Source: Glebionis coronaria (lineage: Eukaryota > Streptophyta > Magnoliopsida > Asterales > Asteraceae). Taken from it: a stretch of 64,000 nt of DNA. The stretch is from positions 215,930,592 through 215,994,591 of the forward strand of contig CM046882.1 in the NCBI GenBank assembly GCA_025667525.1, read 5' to 3'. Of the stretch, positions 50,133 to 60,085 are shown piece by piece. A program made the position numbers and the translations under genes. The notes beneath the pieces are model-generated. The model saw nothing but the letters and a program-made list of their open reading frames with translations, did not search any database and was not told the DNA's origin. The first letter of the stretch is position 1, and each line of letters begins with the position of its first letter.

Positions 50133-53100
50133 CTAAGTCCTTAGATGATGCAAAATACCGGGGTCGAAGATGGCGTTCTCGTTTCCATTGGAAAAACAAA
50201 TCAAAGCCACTCCAACATGCGCCATAAACTCAAAGAGTTTGAAGAAAATAGAAGAGAAGTAGAAGGGTGGGACCATTGGTAAGACAAACGTTCGAGCTAC
50301 TCGAGGTAGACTCGCACCAAGCAAATAGATATAGTTTCCATTTATTGCATCGGTGGAAGACCGAGATTTCCCTTTACATGAAATTCCGGGATCGAATATC
50401 TCGTCCTCGGTGGACAAGGATGAGGGAACATAAGGGGCTTCCCCCATACTAGGACCACACAAAACATCGTCAAAAGGAGTAGACGAGTTTGTAGTACTCA
50501 AATCACGCGGTGATGACGGAGTTAGATTTGTAGAAAAATCAATTAAATCACATTTAAGATCTTTTTCTTTCTTATCTTTTAAACTCTCCTTATGAAAACC
50601 CTTTTTAATTATGTCGAAAATATTCGGTGTTTCTAAGATGATGTTAGTTACACTAAAAATTCTCACATTTTGAAACCGTTTTTGTTTTGGTGGTGGCAAG
50701 TTCTCAAAACGTTTATCGACGAAGAAAACCTCCCCATCGGGGCCAACATATTCATCATCCGAAAGATCTTCCGTAGAAACCGGCAACTTATCAATACTTT
50801 TCAAGAATGAAGGTGAAGAATTTTTCGATTCAAGTATTGATGGTTTCTTCTTTGTAGGCTTAGCACTCATAACCTCCACCGGCGGAGGAAATGGTAAATT
50901 GTTTTTGGAGACATTCCCTAAAACTCTTGGTGAAAATTCTTTGCAAATGACATTGGTCGAGTCACCATGGTTTAAAGTTGCAATAGAATATACATGAGAA
51001 AGATTGGAGTTTTGTGTTGCATTGATGACAAGTTCTTCCTCATTGAAACGAAGGGTGATTTTTCGAGCATGAACATCGATAAGTGCTCTTGATGTATCCA
51101 AAAATGAACGACCCAAAATGAGAGGAACTTTTCGATCGATGGGAATATCTACAACGATAAAGTCAACGGGATAGTAAAACTTTCCGACTTTAACGAAAAC
51201 GTCCTCGGCTACTCCACATGCCATGATCGTAGAATGATCGGCCATCTCGATGGACATGTTCGAAGGAGTGAGAGCCGGAAGCGAAAGCGATTTGAAAATC
51301 TCGAGAGGCATTAAATTAATACTAGCACCAAGATCGGCCAAGGCGTAGCATTCCTCCATATCTTGTATAGCACACGGAATCAAAAATTTACCGGGATCAC
51401 CGACTTTTTGTGGTATGCGGCTTAGAAAAACCGATGAACAACTAGACGTTTGTTGTAACTTCTCTTTGTTGTTTAGCATACTTTTGAAGTTTGCGGCGAA
51501 TCGAGGCATCATGATTAAAGCATCGGCAAAACTTATGTTAAAATGCAAATCACGAAACATTTTCATAAATAGCTCAAATTGATAATTATTCCTTTCTTGT
51601 GCTTTCTCTTTGTTTCGTCTCGAAGGGTAAGGTAAAGGTGGTGTGGGTTGGTCATTAGGCAACGGCCTTGGAATCTCGGGTTCCATACTTGGTATTGGTA
51701 TAACCGTAGGTGTGGTTTGAGCGGTACTTCGTGGGATTGTAATGTGCTCCTTTTCGACCATCACCTCGGGTTCTTTCTCGATTTCCTTCTCCTTAGAATT
51801 ACTTGGACGAGAGATTGGTTCCTTGAAAGTTTTACCACTTCGTGTAGCAACAACCTTCAATTCTCCCCTCGGGTTGTTAATGGTATCACTAGGAAGACCA
51901 CCCGAAGAAGAGGGCTTACACATGATTGCTTCGAACATCTTAGCCATTCGGTTCTCAAATTTTGATTGCCTAGCATCCGCTTTCAATAACTCTTGCTTAA
52001 TCTCATGTTGTCCTAATTCCATCTTTTGTTGGTTTTGTTGAAGACGTTGGACGTTTCCTTCCATTTTATTTGCATGAGTTTTAAGTTCATTAGCAAGTTC
52101 ATTTTTAAGCTCGTTTTTCAACTCGGACCTTAAGCTAATCATCTCACGTTGCATATTATCAAATTTTGCATCATTTGCTTTTGCATAATCTAAAAATTCT
52201 CCTTGCAAATTTTTCGTGTGAGCATTTTGAAAACCTTGTGTGGTATTTTGAAAATCACGGTTTTGGTTTTGATTAGAGATTTGTCCATTCCCACTTTGAT
52301 AATTCCCTTTGTTGTAATTGCGTGTGTTGCCTTGGTAATTACCTTGGTTGTTGTTTCGATAATTGTTAACATTTTGATTTGGTGGAGCTTGATTTTGGCG
52401 GGAACCTTGGCCGTTTTGGTTGTAAGTTCCCGTTGCTACATAAGCACTCGAAGTGTTACCATCCGCGGTAATGCACTCGGATAAATCATGAGCTCCTCCA
52501 CACGATAAACAACTCTTAGCAACCGCTTTAACCGAAGCGGAATTGGAAGCTTCTTGAGCCTTCCAATGGGACATTAGATTAGCAAATCTATCAAAAAACC
52601 GATTTTCCTCATTAGCTTCATCATGTAAGGCATTAATGCCACGAGACGATTGTGATGACGATGACGAACCCATATTGGCAACACTCGGTGTGTTACGAGG
52701 GCTATAAACCTTAGATCGATTTTCAATGATTTGTAAAGCCTCATTTGTCGTCTTGCACAAAAAATTACCACCCGCGGCGGCGTTCAAATAATCTCGTTCA
52801 TGATCATTAAGCCCATTATAAAAAGTATCTATTTGATGCAATTCCGAAAAATCATGATGAGGACATTCATGTAACATTTCCTTAAATCGTTCCCATGCCA
52901 TTGAAAAACTTTCATTGTTACGTTGCACAAATCGTGAAATCTCATTTTTTAAGTGTGTTGTTTTTGATGGTGGAAAAAACTTGTTCACAAACTTAGAAAC
53001 GAGATCGGCCCATGTCAAAATAGAATTTGGCGGTTCTTTCTCGAGCCAAATTTTAGCGGGTCCATCCAACGAGTATGGAAACAACATCATCTTAATGGCG

Positions 53101-53456
53101 TCATGCGGAACATCTTTGAATTTGCTAGTGGCGGTGAGACGGTTGAAATTCCTAATATGGTAATGCGGGTTGTCTTTCTCATGACCTCGAAATTTGTTTG
53201 CTTGTAGCATCGACATTAAACCCGTCTTAATTTCGAAATTCTCCGCAAGGATGGCGGGAATAACAATGGCCTCTCCAAAACCCTCGGTGGGTGCTTGTAG
53301 CAACTCCATCATAGTACGATTAGCCATTATGACTTCTTGTTCTATAATAGGTTCAACAATTGGAGGTTCTTCAACAATCAACGATCCTTGATTTGCTTGC
53401 TTTTGAAGACGTTTACGAGCTCGTTTAGCTTGATTACGAGTGATCATAAACTTCAC
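50133..53456 (-). CDS. Gag-protease polyprotein of element G (1107 aa, intact)
   Basis: This protein should assemble the virus-like particle and process itself. A basic N-terminus (MITRNQAKRARKR) is followed by the gag core: ELLQAPTEG at 51-59, FFPPSKTT at 160-167 and FYNGL at 212-216. A zinc knuckle is complete (Cys316, Cys319, His323, Cys328). Then come an Asn/Gln-rich stretch (345-412), a likely coiled coil (about 430-510), a TRSGK block (538-542) and the aspartic protease, with ALADLGAS at 705-712 and ILGR at 780-783. The last 290 residues or so have no recognised domain; IFDPGI occurs twice there. No RT follows. The start at 53456 is the first Met of the frame and puts a 0.7-kb leader behind the PBS. 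The sequence is clearly related to, but much diverged from, the gags of C and D, so neither is its parent. Confidence 0.92.
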   Translation of the reverse strand: MKFMITRNQAKRARKRLQKQANQGSLIVEEPPIVEPIIEQEVIMANRTMMELLQAPTEGFGEAIVIPAILAENFEIKTGLMSMLQANKFRGHEKDNPHYHIRNFNRLTATSKFKDVPHDAIKMMLFPYSLDGPAKIWLEKEPPNSILTWADLVSKFVNKFFPPSKTTHLKNEISRFVQRNNESFSMAWERFKEMLHECPHHDFSELHQIDTFYNGLNDHERDYLNAAAGGNFLCKTTNEALQIIENRSKVYSPRNTPSVANMGSSSSSQSSRGINALHDEANEENRFFDRFANLMSHWKAQEASNSASVKAVAKSCLSCGGAHDLSECITADGNTSSAYVATGTYNQNGQGSRQNQAPPNQNVNNYRNNNQGNYQGNTRNYNKGNYQSGNGQISNQNQNRDFQNTTQGFQNAHTKNLQGEFLDYAKANDAKFDNMQREMISLRSELKNELKNELANELKTHANKMEGNVQRLQQNQQKMELGQHEIKQELLKADARQSKFENRMAKMFEAIMCKPSSSGGLPSDTINNPRGELKVVATRSGKTFKEPISRPSNSKEKEIEKEPEVMVEKEHITIPRSTAQTTPTVIPIPSMEPEIPRPLPNDQPTPPLPYPSRRNKEKAQERNNYQFELFMKMFRDLHFNISFADALIMMPRFAANFKSMLNNKEKLQQTSSCSSVFLSRIPQKVGDPGKFLIPCAIQDMEECYALADLGASINLMPLEIFKSLSLPALTPSNMSIEMADHSTIMACGVAEDVFVKVGKFYYPVDFIVVDIPIDRKVPLILGRSFLDTSRALIDVHARKITLRFNEEELVINATQNSNLSHVYSIATLNHGDSTNVICKEFSPRVLGNVSKNNLPFPPPVEVMSAKPTKKKPSILESKNSSPSFLKSIDKLPVSTEDLSDDEYVGPDGEVFFVDKRFENLPPPKQKRFQNVRIFSVTNIILETPNIFDIIKKGFHKESLKDKKEKDLKCDLIDFSTNLTPSSPRDLSTTNSSTPFDDVLCGPSMGEAPYVPSSLSTEDEIFDPGISCKGKSRSSTDAINGNYIYLLGASLPRVARTFVLPMVPPFYFSSIFFKLFEFMAHVGVALICFSNGNENAIFDPGILHHLRT

Positions 53457-54183
53457 GAAGAATGGGAGGTGAGCAAAGAAGATTCTTTTTGGTTGTTTTG
53501 TGGATTTTCAATTTTTTTTTTGTGTTTTTGATGATATTCAATTTTTTTTTGGATTTTGGTGTATCTTCGTAGACAACAATCTACAAAATCTCTCCTCGAA
53601 TCAAACTCTTGATTAAAGAAGCCTCAAAGGAATGAAAACGATCACGTGGAGTGAACGCCTTCGAATGACTTTAGAACTTTGGTGAAAACCAAATTGTTCA
53701 CGAGGGTTTAATCACAAAGAAAACCAAGCAAATATAGTATACGTATTAATACTTTGGGCGGCAAAACCCTCGATTAGCTTTCAATCTCAAAATACTCACA
53801 AGCAAGCGGGGAAACGAGGCGGCGCGAAGCACTTAAGAGCCTTTTTCCTTAGGGTATATTTTATAATACCCGCCTTATACCCACCTTATAGTTCGTATCT
53901 TTTAAAATCGAGCTTCTCGAAAGTATTTATCTATTTTTGCCTTTTCTTTTTGTTTGAGATTCGAATACAATGATCGAGTGATGAAATCCCGAATCAAGGT
54001 TGTGTTTTCACACTTTTGGGGATATTGTATTTTTATTGTGATACTTAATACAATATATTAATAATATTCACAAAGAAAAACCGAGAAAACCGATAATACG
54101 TGTTAAGGGAGTTCCACTTAACACAAATACTATTTATGGATAATATCAAAAACAAAATTTTCCAAATTAAGACACGACACACC
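53457..54183 (-). other. Leader of element G
   Basis: AT-rich untranslated leader between PBS and gag. It holds the 17-base string GGCGCGAAGCACTTAAG (53821-53837, + strand) that is also found in the otherwise unlike leader of D (59490-59506). Confidence 0.6.
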
Positions 54184-54201
54184 TCCCCGGCAGCGGCGCC
54201 A
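54184..54201 (-). other. Primer-binding site of element G (tRNA-Asp type)
   Basis: On the - strand TGGCGCCGCTGCCGGGGA, three bases inside the LTR. It matches the tRNA-Asp complement over 18 bases with one difference. Confidence 0.88.
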
Positions 54202-54204
54202 AAT

Positions 54205-57200
54205 TGATAGTAGTAAATTACACCCCTTTCTTTGCCTTAGGAAAAACAAAGAGAAGAAACGTAAAGTAGCGGTAAGTATCGACGAGTGATTTAGGAAAAC
54301 CACAAGTAATGACCCTCAATCACTTAAAAAGAGATGAAAGATTCGTTTCCCAAGGAGGTATGGTGTTGTGAATTAACTTGTATTTCTTTGAGATTAATAT
54401 TGAGAAAGATGGAAGACGGTTTCTTGGAAATTATACTATGACGTGAAAAACGAAAACGTAAAACCGTAGAAAAATCACTAAAATTAAAAATTATTAAAAC
54501 CAAAAACAAAATCAAGAAAAAGATTAAAAAGACTAGAACAAGTCTAAAATAATATAAATAAAGACAAAAATCCAATAAAGATATTTTAAAACCTTTTATT
54601 AATTAAATAATTAATTTTAAATGCTAATTAAAGCCCTAAAATTAAATTTAACTAATTCAAAGGTCTAAAATATGATTTTATTGAACAATTACTTAACTTA
54701 TATTATTAGAAGACTAAAAAGTAATTTTCTAAAAATTAAAACTTATTAAAACTATTTTTAAAACTCTAAAAAAATGATTTAAAATAAATAAAAACTAATT
54801 AAACTTAAAATAATTATAAAAATAAATCTAAAAGTTATAAAAATAATCAAAAAATGGAAATAGTCCCAATTAATGACAAAGAACCTAGGAAAAATGAAAA
54901 AGAAAGAAAAATAAAATTTTGAAAATTAATTAATAAAATAATATTAAAACACTTAGTTGCGCCGCAACTAGGTGGGTCTTGCGCCGCAACAAGTGTTGCG
55001 AGATCACCAAGATCAGCAGAACCTTCAGTTGCGCCGCAATGCTTCTGTCTTGCGCCGCAACTTGTGAAACGGGAAAACCAAAATCTGCAGGTACTTGTGT
55101 TGCGCCGCAACCTTCTGTCTTGCGGCGCAATTCGTGTGACGTGTCTGGTTGTTTTGCTGATGTTCAAGCTTTTTCCAAGTATGATACAAGCCAAGAGGAC
55201 TTGGCAATGAGCTTTGTTTGGAGATATTGTTGGAACAATTGGGCACCCTTGTGCTCAATGAAGCACAAGGAGTCAAGTAACACACAAATAACAACAAGAA
55301 TCAAAGATCAACAATCAAAGATCATGCACAAAGTTCATCACAAATCAAGCAAATTAGCAATATGCAGATTTTTTAACACCCTTTTTACCTTTTAAACTCA
55401 ACAAATTTGTTCAAATCTTGTTCCAAACTCATTAACTACTTACTAATAACCTTAATCAACCCTAAACAAGCAATCTAACACCTTTTAATTATCAAAACAA
55501 ATCTAGATGTCCTGCTTAAACCTGTTGCCAAACACCCTTTTAAAATCTAAAAACCAACTTTTAACATACCAACATGCTTACAAAAGCTACCAAATTGATT
55601 CCAAGTGCATCTAACATGTAAACATACATACTAGAACACAAATCATGCAATATAAACACACTTAATCACCAAATCACTTAAGATCATACAACTAGCTATT
55701 TTTGAACTTTTTTCAAGGTAAAAGGAAGATACCTTAGGTTCTTACATCCAAGAACCTAGAGGATGAAAATCCTCCTCCAATCCAACCCGGGTTGGAGCTG
55801 AACTAAATCAACAAGCCTTCAACCTATTTGAACACAAAACAAGAAAACAACAAAATAATATAACAATATATATTTTTTTATGTTTCCTTTCTTTCTTCTT
55901 AAAAACTTTGCAAAACTTTTTCAAACTTCCAAATATGTTTTCTAAAACCCTATATTACCAATAACATTAACCAAGAACACCAAAATACCTTTTGAGAAGA
56001 TTTTACCAAAATCTCTCAAAATCTCAAAACCTTAAACAACTTTGAAAATCAAAGTTGCTTAACCATAAAACAAAGTGGAACTCAGAATCAATCTCCTCAC
56101 AACACACAAACTTTTAAAAACAATAAAAAAGGAATTACACTTGAATATTTCAAAAACCAAACTTTTTATTTCTTTAAAAAGGAATTACATGTGAGAGGCT
56201 AGAAACTGGAACAAAGGGATCACCACAACTTGGGTCTCCTTTTATAGAGCCTATAGAACATCCTAGAAGCATAAAAACATAAAACCCTAATCATAAGAAA
56301 ATCCCAAATGTGCCCTTGAGTGCATTTTGTCCTCTCATTTGATCTTGAACGTTTATTTTGCTTTGGGAGGAAGCAAATAATCTTGGCCATTGATTTAAGC
56401 CACGTCATGGTGCTTGGGGGCTAAGGAATGATGTGATTGGTGGATTGGGGAATTGGGGTTTTGGTGCACATGAGTGGGATGCAGGTTTTTAGGAGTGGGA
56501 AGGGTTTTGGAGTGTGTGAATTAAGTGTGTGCAAGTTTAATTGAGTTTTACCCAAGTAAATGTGAGGGTAAAATCTGGGGAAGTAAAAATGATGAACAAT
56601 GGTCCTTTGATCCGTTTTTTGGGGGAGAGAGTGTGTTAGGCGCATTTTTTTGTTCAAATGTTTCAGCTTTGTCACTTTTGGTCCTTGTTTTTTCAGATTT
56701 TTGGCTTTTAAGGTTTCCAGCCCTATAACTTGACTTTCCTTTGTATTTAAGTTTCATCACTTGACAATTTTGGCACCAACTTTTGATAAAAGGTTATCAA
56801 GGATGTAATTTGACATTTGGTGATTCTTTAAGGACTAATCTTGGACAATGTTGATCTTCAAAGGTCTTCAATGTCTCTTAAACTTCATGAGGGACCATAA
56901 TTGGCAATTTGAATTTGTTGAGGGACCAATCTTGCCATTTCTTCAAAGTTGAAGGACCTTTTTGCAATTTTGACAAACTTAAGGGACCAAACTTGTAATT
57001 ATCAATATACAAGGGTTTTAAGTGTCATTTCTTCATTCTTGGATGATCAATCTTGTCTTGTCTTCAAGTCTTCAAGGGTATTTGATGAAAATTCCATGAT
57101 TAGGGCCCGGTTCATTGCACGGCTTCGTTTCTCGTGTCCGTTTTTCCTTGTATCTTGTGATCTTTTGTCTTTTTCACGATATCCATACCTAAAACACACA

Positions 57201-57299
57201 AGTAAACAAACACAAGCATATATATGGTATTTTATGACATTTTAATGCATTTAAAGCCCGAAAAGAACGATGAGATCATGTATAAATGCCATCTCATCA
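54205..57299 (-). repeat. 5' LTR of element G (3095 bp)
   Basis: Same length as the left copy (offset 9425) and the same sequence apart from the one mismatch noted. TATA box at 56239-56246. Confidence 0.95.
54957..55165. repeat. Three 71-bp repeats carrying six TTGCGCCGCAA palindromes (right LTR of G)
   Basis: Second copy of the array; motif starts at 54957, 54979, 55029, 55050, 55100 and 55120. Confidence 0.9.
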
Positions 57300-57304
57300 C
57301 AAAG
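57300..57304. other. Target-site duplication of element G (right copy)
   Basis: CAAAG, identical to 44775-44779. Confidence 0.95.
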
Positions 57305-59313
57305 CCATGCAATTTTCCACCCCGGGAAAATTACAAGATATCAAAAAGCGCCCGGTATCTCCAAGTTTTGTTGGCAAGGTTTTGAGTAACACGGCGAAAC
57401 AATTTTCATTAAGGGATGTGTTGGGCAAGTCAACCATATAAAGTAGATGTTTATGTTGAGTTGCTTGAACATCCTTAAGAAATTTGAGACTTGTAGATCA
57501 TCCTTGTTCTTTAACTTGTCCTTTTTCAATCTTGAAGGGTAAGGAAGATTTGGTTTAGGTGTAGGTGTTGTATTGGAAGATTTGTCTTTGTTAGCTTCTT
57601 CATTGGGAGTTATGGAAGGTAAAGTAGAAGTAGGAATAGGTTGAGAAGGTGTGGTTGATAAAATAGGAGAGTTTGGAGGTGGTGAAGTAAATGTAGAAGG
57701 CTTATCACAAGTGGGAACCAAAGTGGGTTTAACCATAGAAGGTGTAGGAGGTGAAGGATCATTTGTTGTTTTTCCACTTCTTGTTGTAATAGCATTGACA
57801 TTTACCCTTGGGTTTGTTTGTGTGTTAGATGGTAAAGCCCCTTGTTGTCTTTGATTAAATGCTATCAAAAGCATTTTAGTTTGCTCCTCCATTGAAAGTT
57901 TCATTTACTCATTCATTCTTTTTTCACTTTCACGAATTCTCCTCTCAACATACTCATGAGTTTCTTGTAGCCCATATCCTTGATTTTGAAGTTGAGGGTA
58001 TCCTTGATTTGGGAAGGGTGGGAGTGGTGGATTAAATCCTTGATTTGGTGGATAAAGTTATTTCCTTGATTTTGAAAATTGTTAGGTGCCTTGTAGTTGT
58101 TCCCTTGGTGGGGATTTTGTTGAAATTGGGTGGGTGGTTGGGGTGGGAATCCCGGTGGAGTAAGGTAATTTTGAGACTTGTAAGAAAGGTTGTTTGGATT
58201 TATGTTTGGCTTGAAATGTTCACGATGTTCTTCTTGGTAAGCATAACACTCCCATTGATAACCTTGCACCTTATCACATTCTTGATAGGAATGGGGACCT
58301 CCACAAGTCTCACATGAAAGGGTAATAGCATGCACATCATTGGTGGAATTGTTCAATGAAAGGCCCTTAATGGCTTGGATCAATTCTTGACTTGACTTAA
58401 GATGCATCTCATGATCCCTATCTATTCTTTGAAGTATCTCTTGGTGACTCTTGAGGAATTGGTTATCATAAGGTGTTTGAGAATTGTTTTGGATAACATG
58501 AACCCTTTCTTCAAATTGAGTATTTGTCTATACCATTGCTTTGGTCTCAATAATATACCAAGCTTCTTGAATGGATTTAAGAAGAATATTTCCTCCCGCG
58601 GAAGCATTGAGTGAGTCTTGGTGATGAGGTTTAAGGCCATTGTAAAAAGTATTGATTTGGTGAACTTCATCCAATCCATGGTTAGGGCATCTCCTCAATA
58701 ACTCTCTATACTCCTCCAAAGCATCACTAAATGTTCGACTAGGTTTTTGTTGAAAGCCTATAATTAAGTTCCTCAAAGTCGTGGTCTTAGATGGGGGAAA
58801 GAACTTGTTCAAAAACTTCTTAGTGAAACCATCCCATGTGGTAATGCTCTCGGGTGGTTGTATATCTAACCAATTCTTAGCCGGACCCTGTAGTGAAAAT
58901 TACACCAATATCAACTTAATGGCATCATGGGGAACTCCATTGTACTTAATGGTGTTGCAAAGAGCAAGAAATTTCTGAAGGTGATCATGTGGATTATCAT
59001 TCTTGTTCCCATAAAATGGTGTATTTGAAACCAAGTTAATCATGGATGTTTTTAGCTCAAATGTGTTTGCGGGAATATCGGGTATCTTAATAGCATCGAC
59101 ATATCCTTGCACATTGGATTGAAAGTGCTCCATCAAAGGTCGAGTATCAACTCCGGCCATGGCTTCTTGTTGTGTATGGATCAAAGCATGATTCTCAGGA
59201 TCGGCTTGATGGACGGTGGTGTTCCTACTCTTTCTCTTTTTCTTCCTTTTCGGAGGAAGCGGTTGTACACCAATCGGTATTTGTGCACGCCCGCGAGTGA
59301 GCATGCAACTCAA
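57305..59313 (-). pseudogene. Element D gag, frame-broken, with start of protease
   Basis: Particle protein of D, readable in several pieces. The start is Met at 59313 (MSCMLTRGRAQIPI), followed by a basic KRKKKRKSR stretch and the gag core to 58900; then FFPPSKTT-FYNGL (58812-58528), a complete zinc knuckle CETCGGPHSYQEC (58407-57913), and a Pro/Ser-rich part with TTRSGK and SNFLRMFKQL (57904-57341). Short residue runs toward the protease reach 57305, where G cuts in. At least three frame changes or stops separate the pieces. The domain order matches gag of C. Confidence 0.88.
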
Positions 59314-60060
59314 TACGAGGAATGAGAGACAATCTCTCGTGTAACTTTGAAGAGAAAAGGATTATCCTCTTAGAGTTTCAATATGAAATATCTACAAGAA
59401 AGTATAATATACGTATGTACTACTTGGGTGCAAGACCCCCAATGAAGCCTTCCTTCTTAGAATACTCACTAGTGAACGGGGGGTTAGGTGGCGCGAAGCA
59501 CTTAAGTACCTATTGACCCTTAGATGGATTTTTATAGCACATCGCCTTTCTATTCACTTTGTAGTTTGTATTCTTCGGATTATTGCCTATTGGAAGTATT
59601 TATGTATTCTTGCTTTATTGAATTTGATCGATACACATGTCAAGGACCGGACGCCCCCTAACACGGTCTATTGCCTTGGCAATACTTATGGAGAATATGT
59701 GTATTGGTTGTTCTTATACGTATACGTATTTACTTATAATAATATAAGGAAAATATTTTTGTATTTATGTGGGGTTTTTTAGAGAAAATAATATATGTAC
59801 ATAAAAACCGAGGAAATCTAATAATATATATTTTTGGGTGCAATCTCTTAGGAAAAAGATTTCTTTTTAATTTTTTAATTTCTTTGGTAAATTCTTTAGG
59901 AAAAGAATTGTTTTTGTTATTTTTTAGTTTTTATATTTTTATATTTTTGATTTTTTATTCTTTTTGATTTATGATACGTAAAAAATAACGTTCACAAGAT
60001 GAACGGATCCCAGAAGCCAATGAAAACCGTCAATCGATAGTCTCGCGTAAAGTTAAAGAA
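59314..60060 (-). other. Leader of element D
   Basis: Untranslated leader between PBS and gag, about 750 bp, strongly T-rich on the + strand near 59820-59970. It holds GGCGCGAAGCACTTAAG (59490-59506), shared with G, and the hairpin at 59986-60011, shared with C. Confidence 0.6.
59986..60011 (-). other. Leader hairpin downstream of the D PBS
   Basis: On the - strand GGGATCC is followed by GTTCA-N5-TGAAC and then GTTA, the same layout as C at 22541-22564. It lies about 50 nt from the PBS. Confidence 0.6.
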
Positions 60061-60075
60061 CCGGTAGCGGCGCCA
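60061..60075 (-). other. Primer-binding site of element D (tRNA-Asp type)
   Basis: On the - strand TGGCGCCGCTACCGG, two differences from the tRNA-Asp complement. Confidence 0.75.
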
Positions 60076-60085
60076 TTTAAAATTA

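Larger units (their letters stand above)
44780..57299 (-). mobile_element. Element G: young gag-protease-only Athila-like LTR retrotransposon
   Basis: A 12,520-bp element, complete from target duplication to target duplication. Two 3095-bp LTRs, a good tRNA-Asp type PBS, a 0.7-kb leader, one uninterrupted 1107-codon gag-protease frame, a 2.2-kb 3' non-coding region and a PPT are present. RT, RNase H and integrase are completely missing: there is no room for them and no relic. The two LTRs differ at one position noticed (46145 G, 55570 C), so it is the most recent event here. It therefore supplies its own particle protein and protease but must borrow RT and integrase. Confidence 0.95.

Noticed and set aside
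59513..59967. Overlapping + strand frames rich in Phe, Leu and Tyr in the D leader
   Set aside because: T-rich leader sequence antisense to D; no domain and no conservation with C or G.
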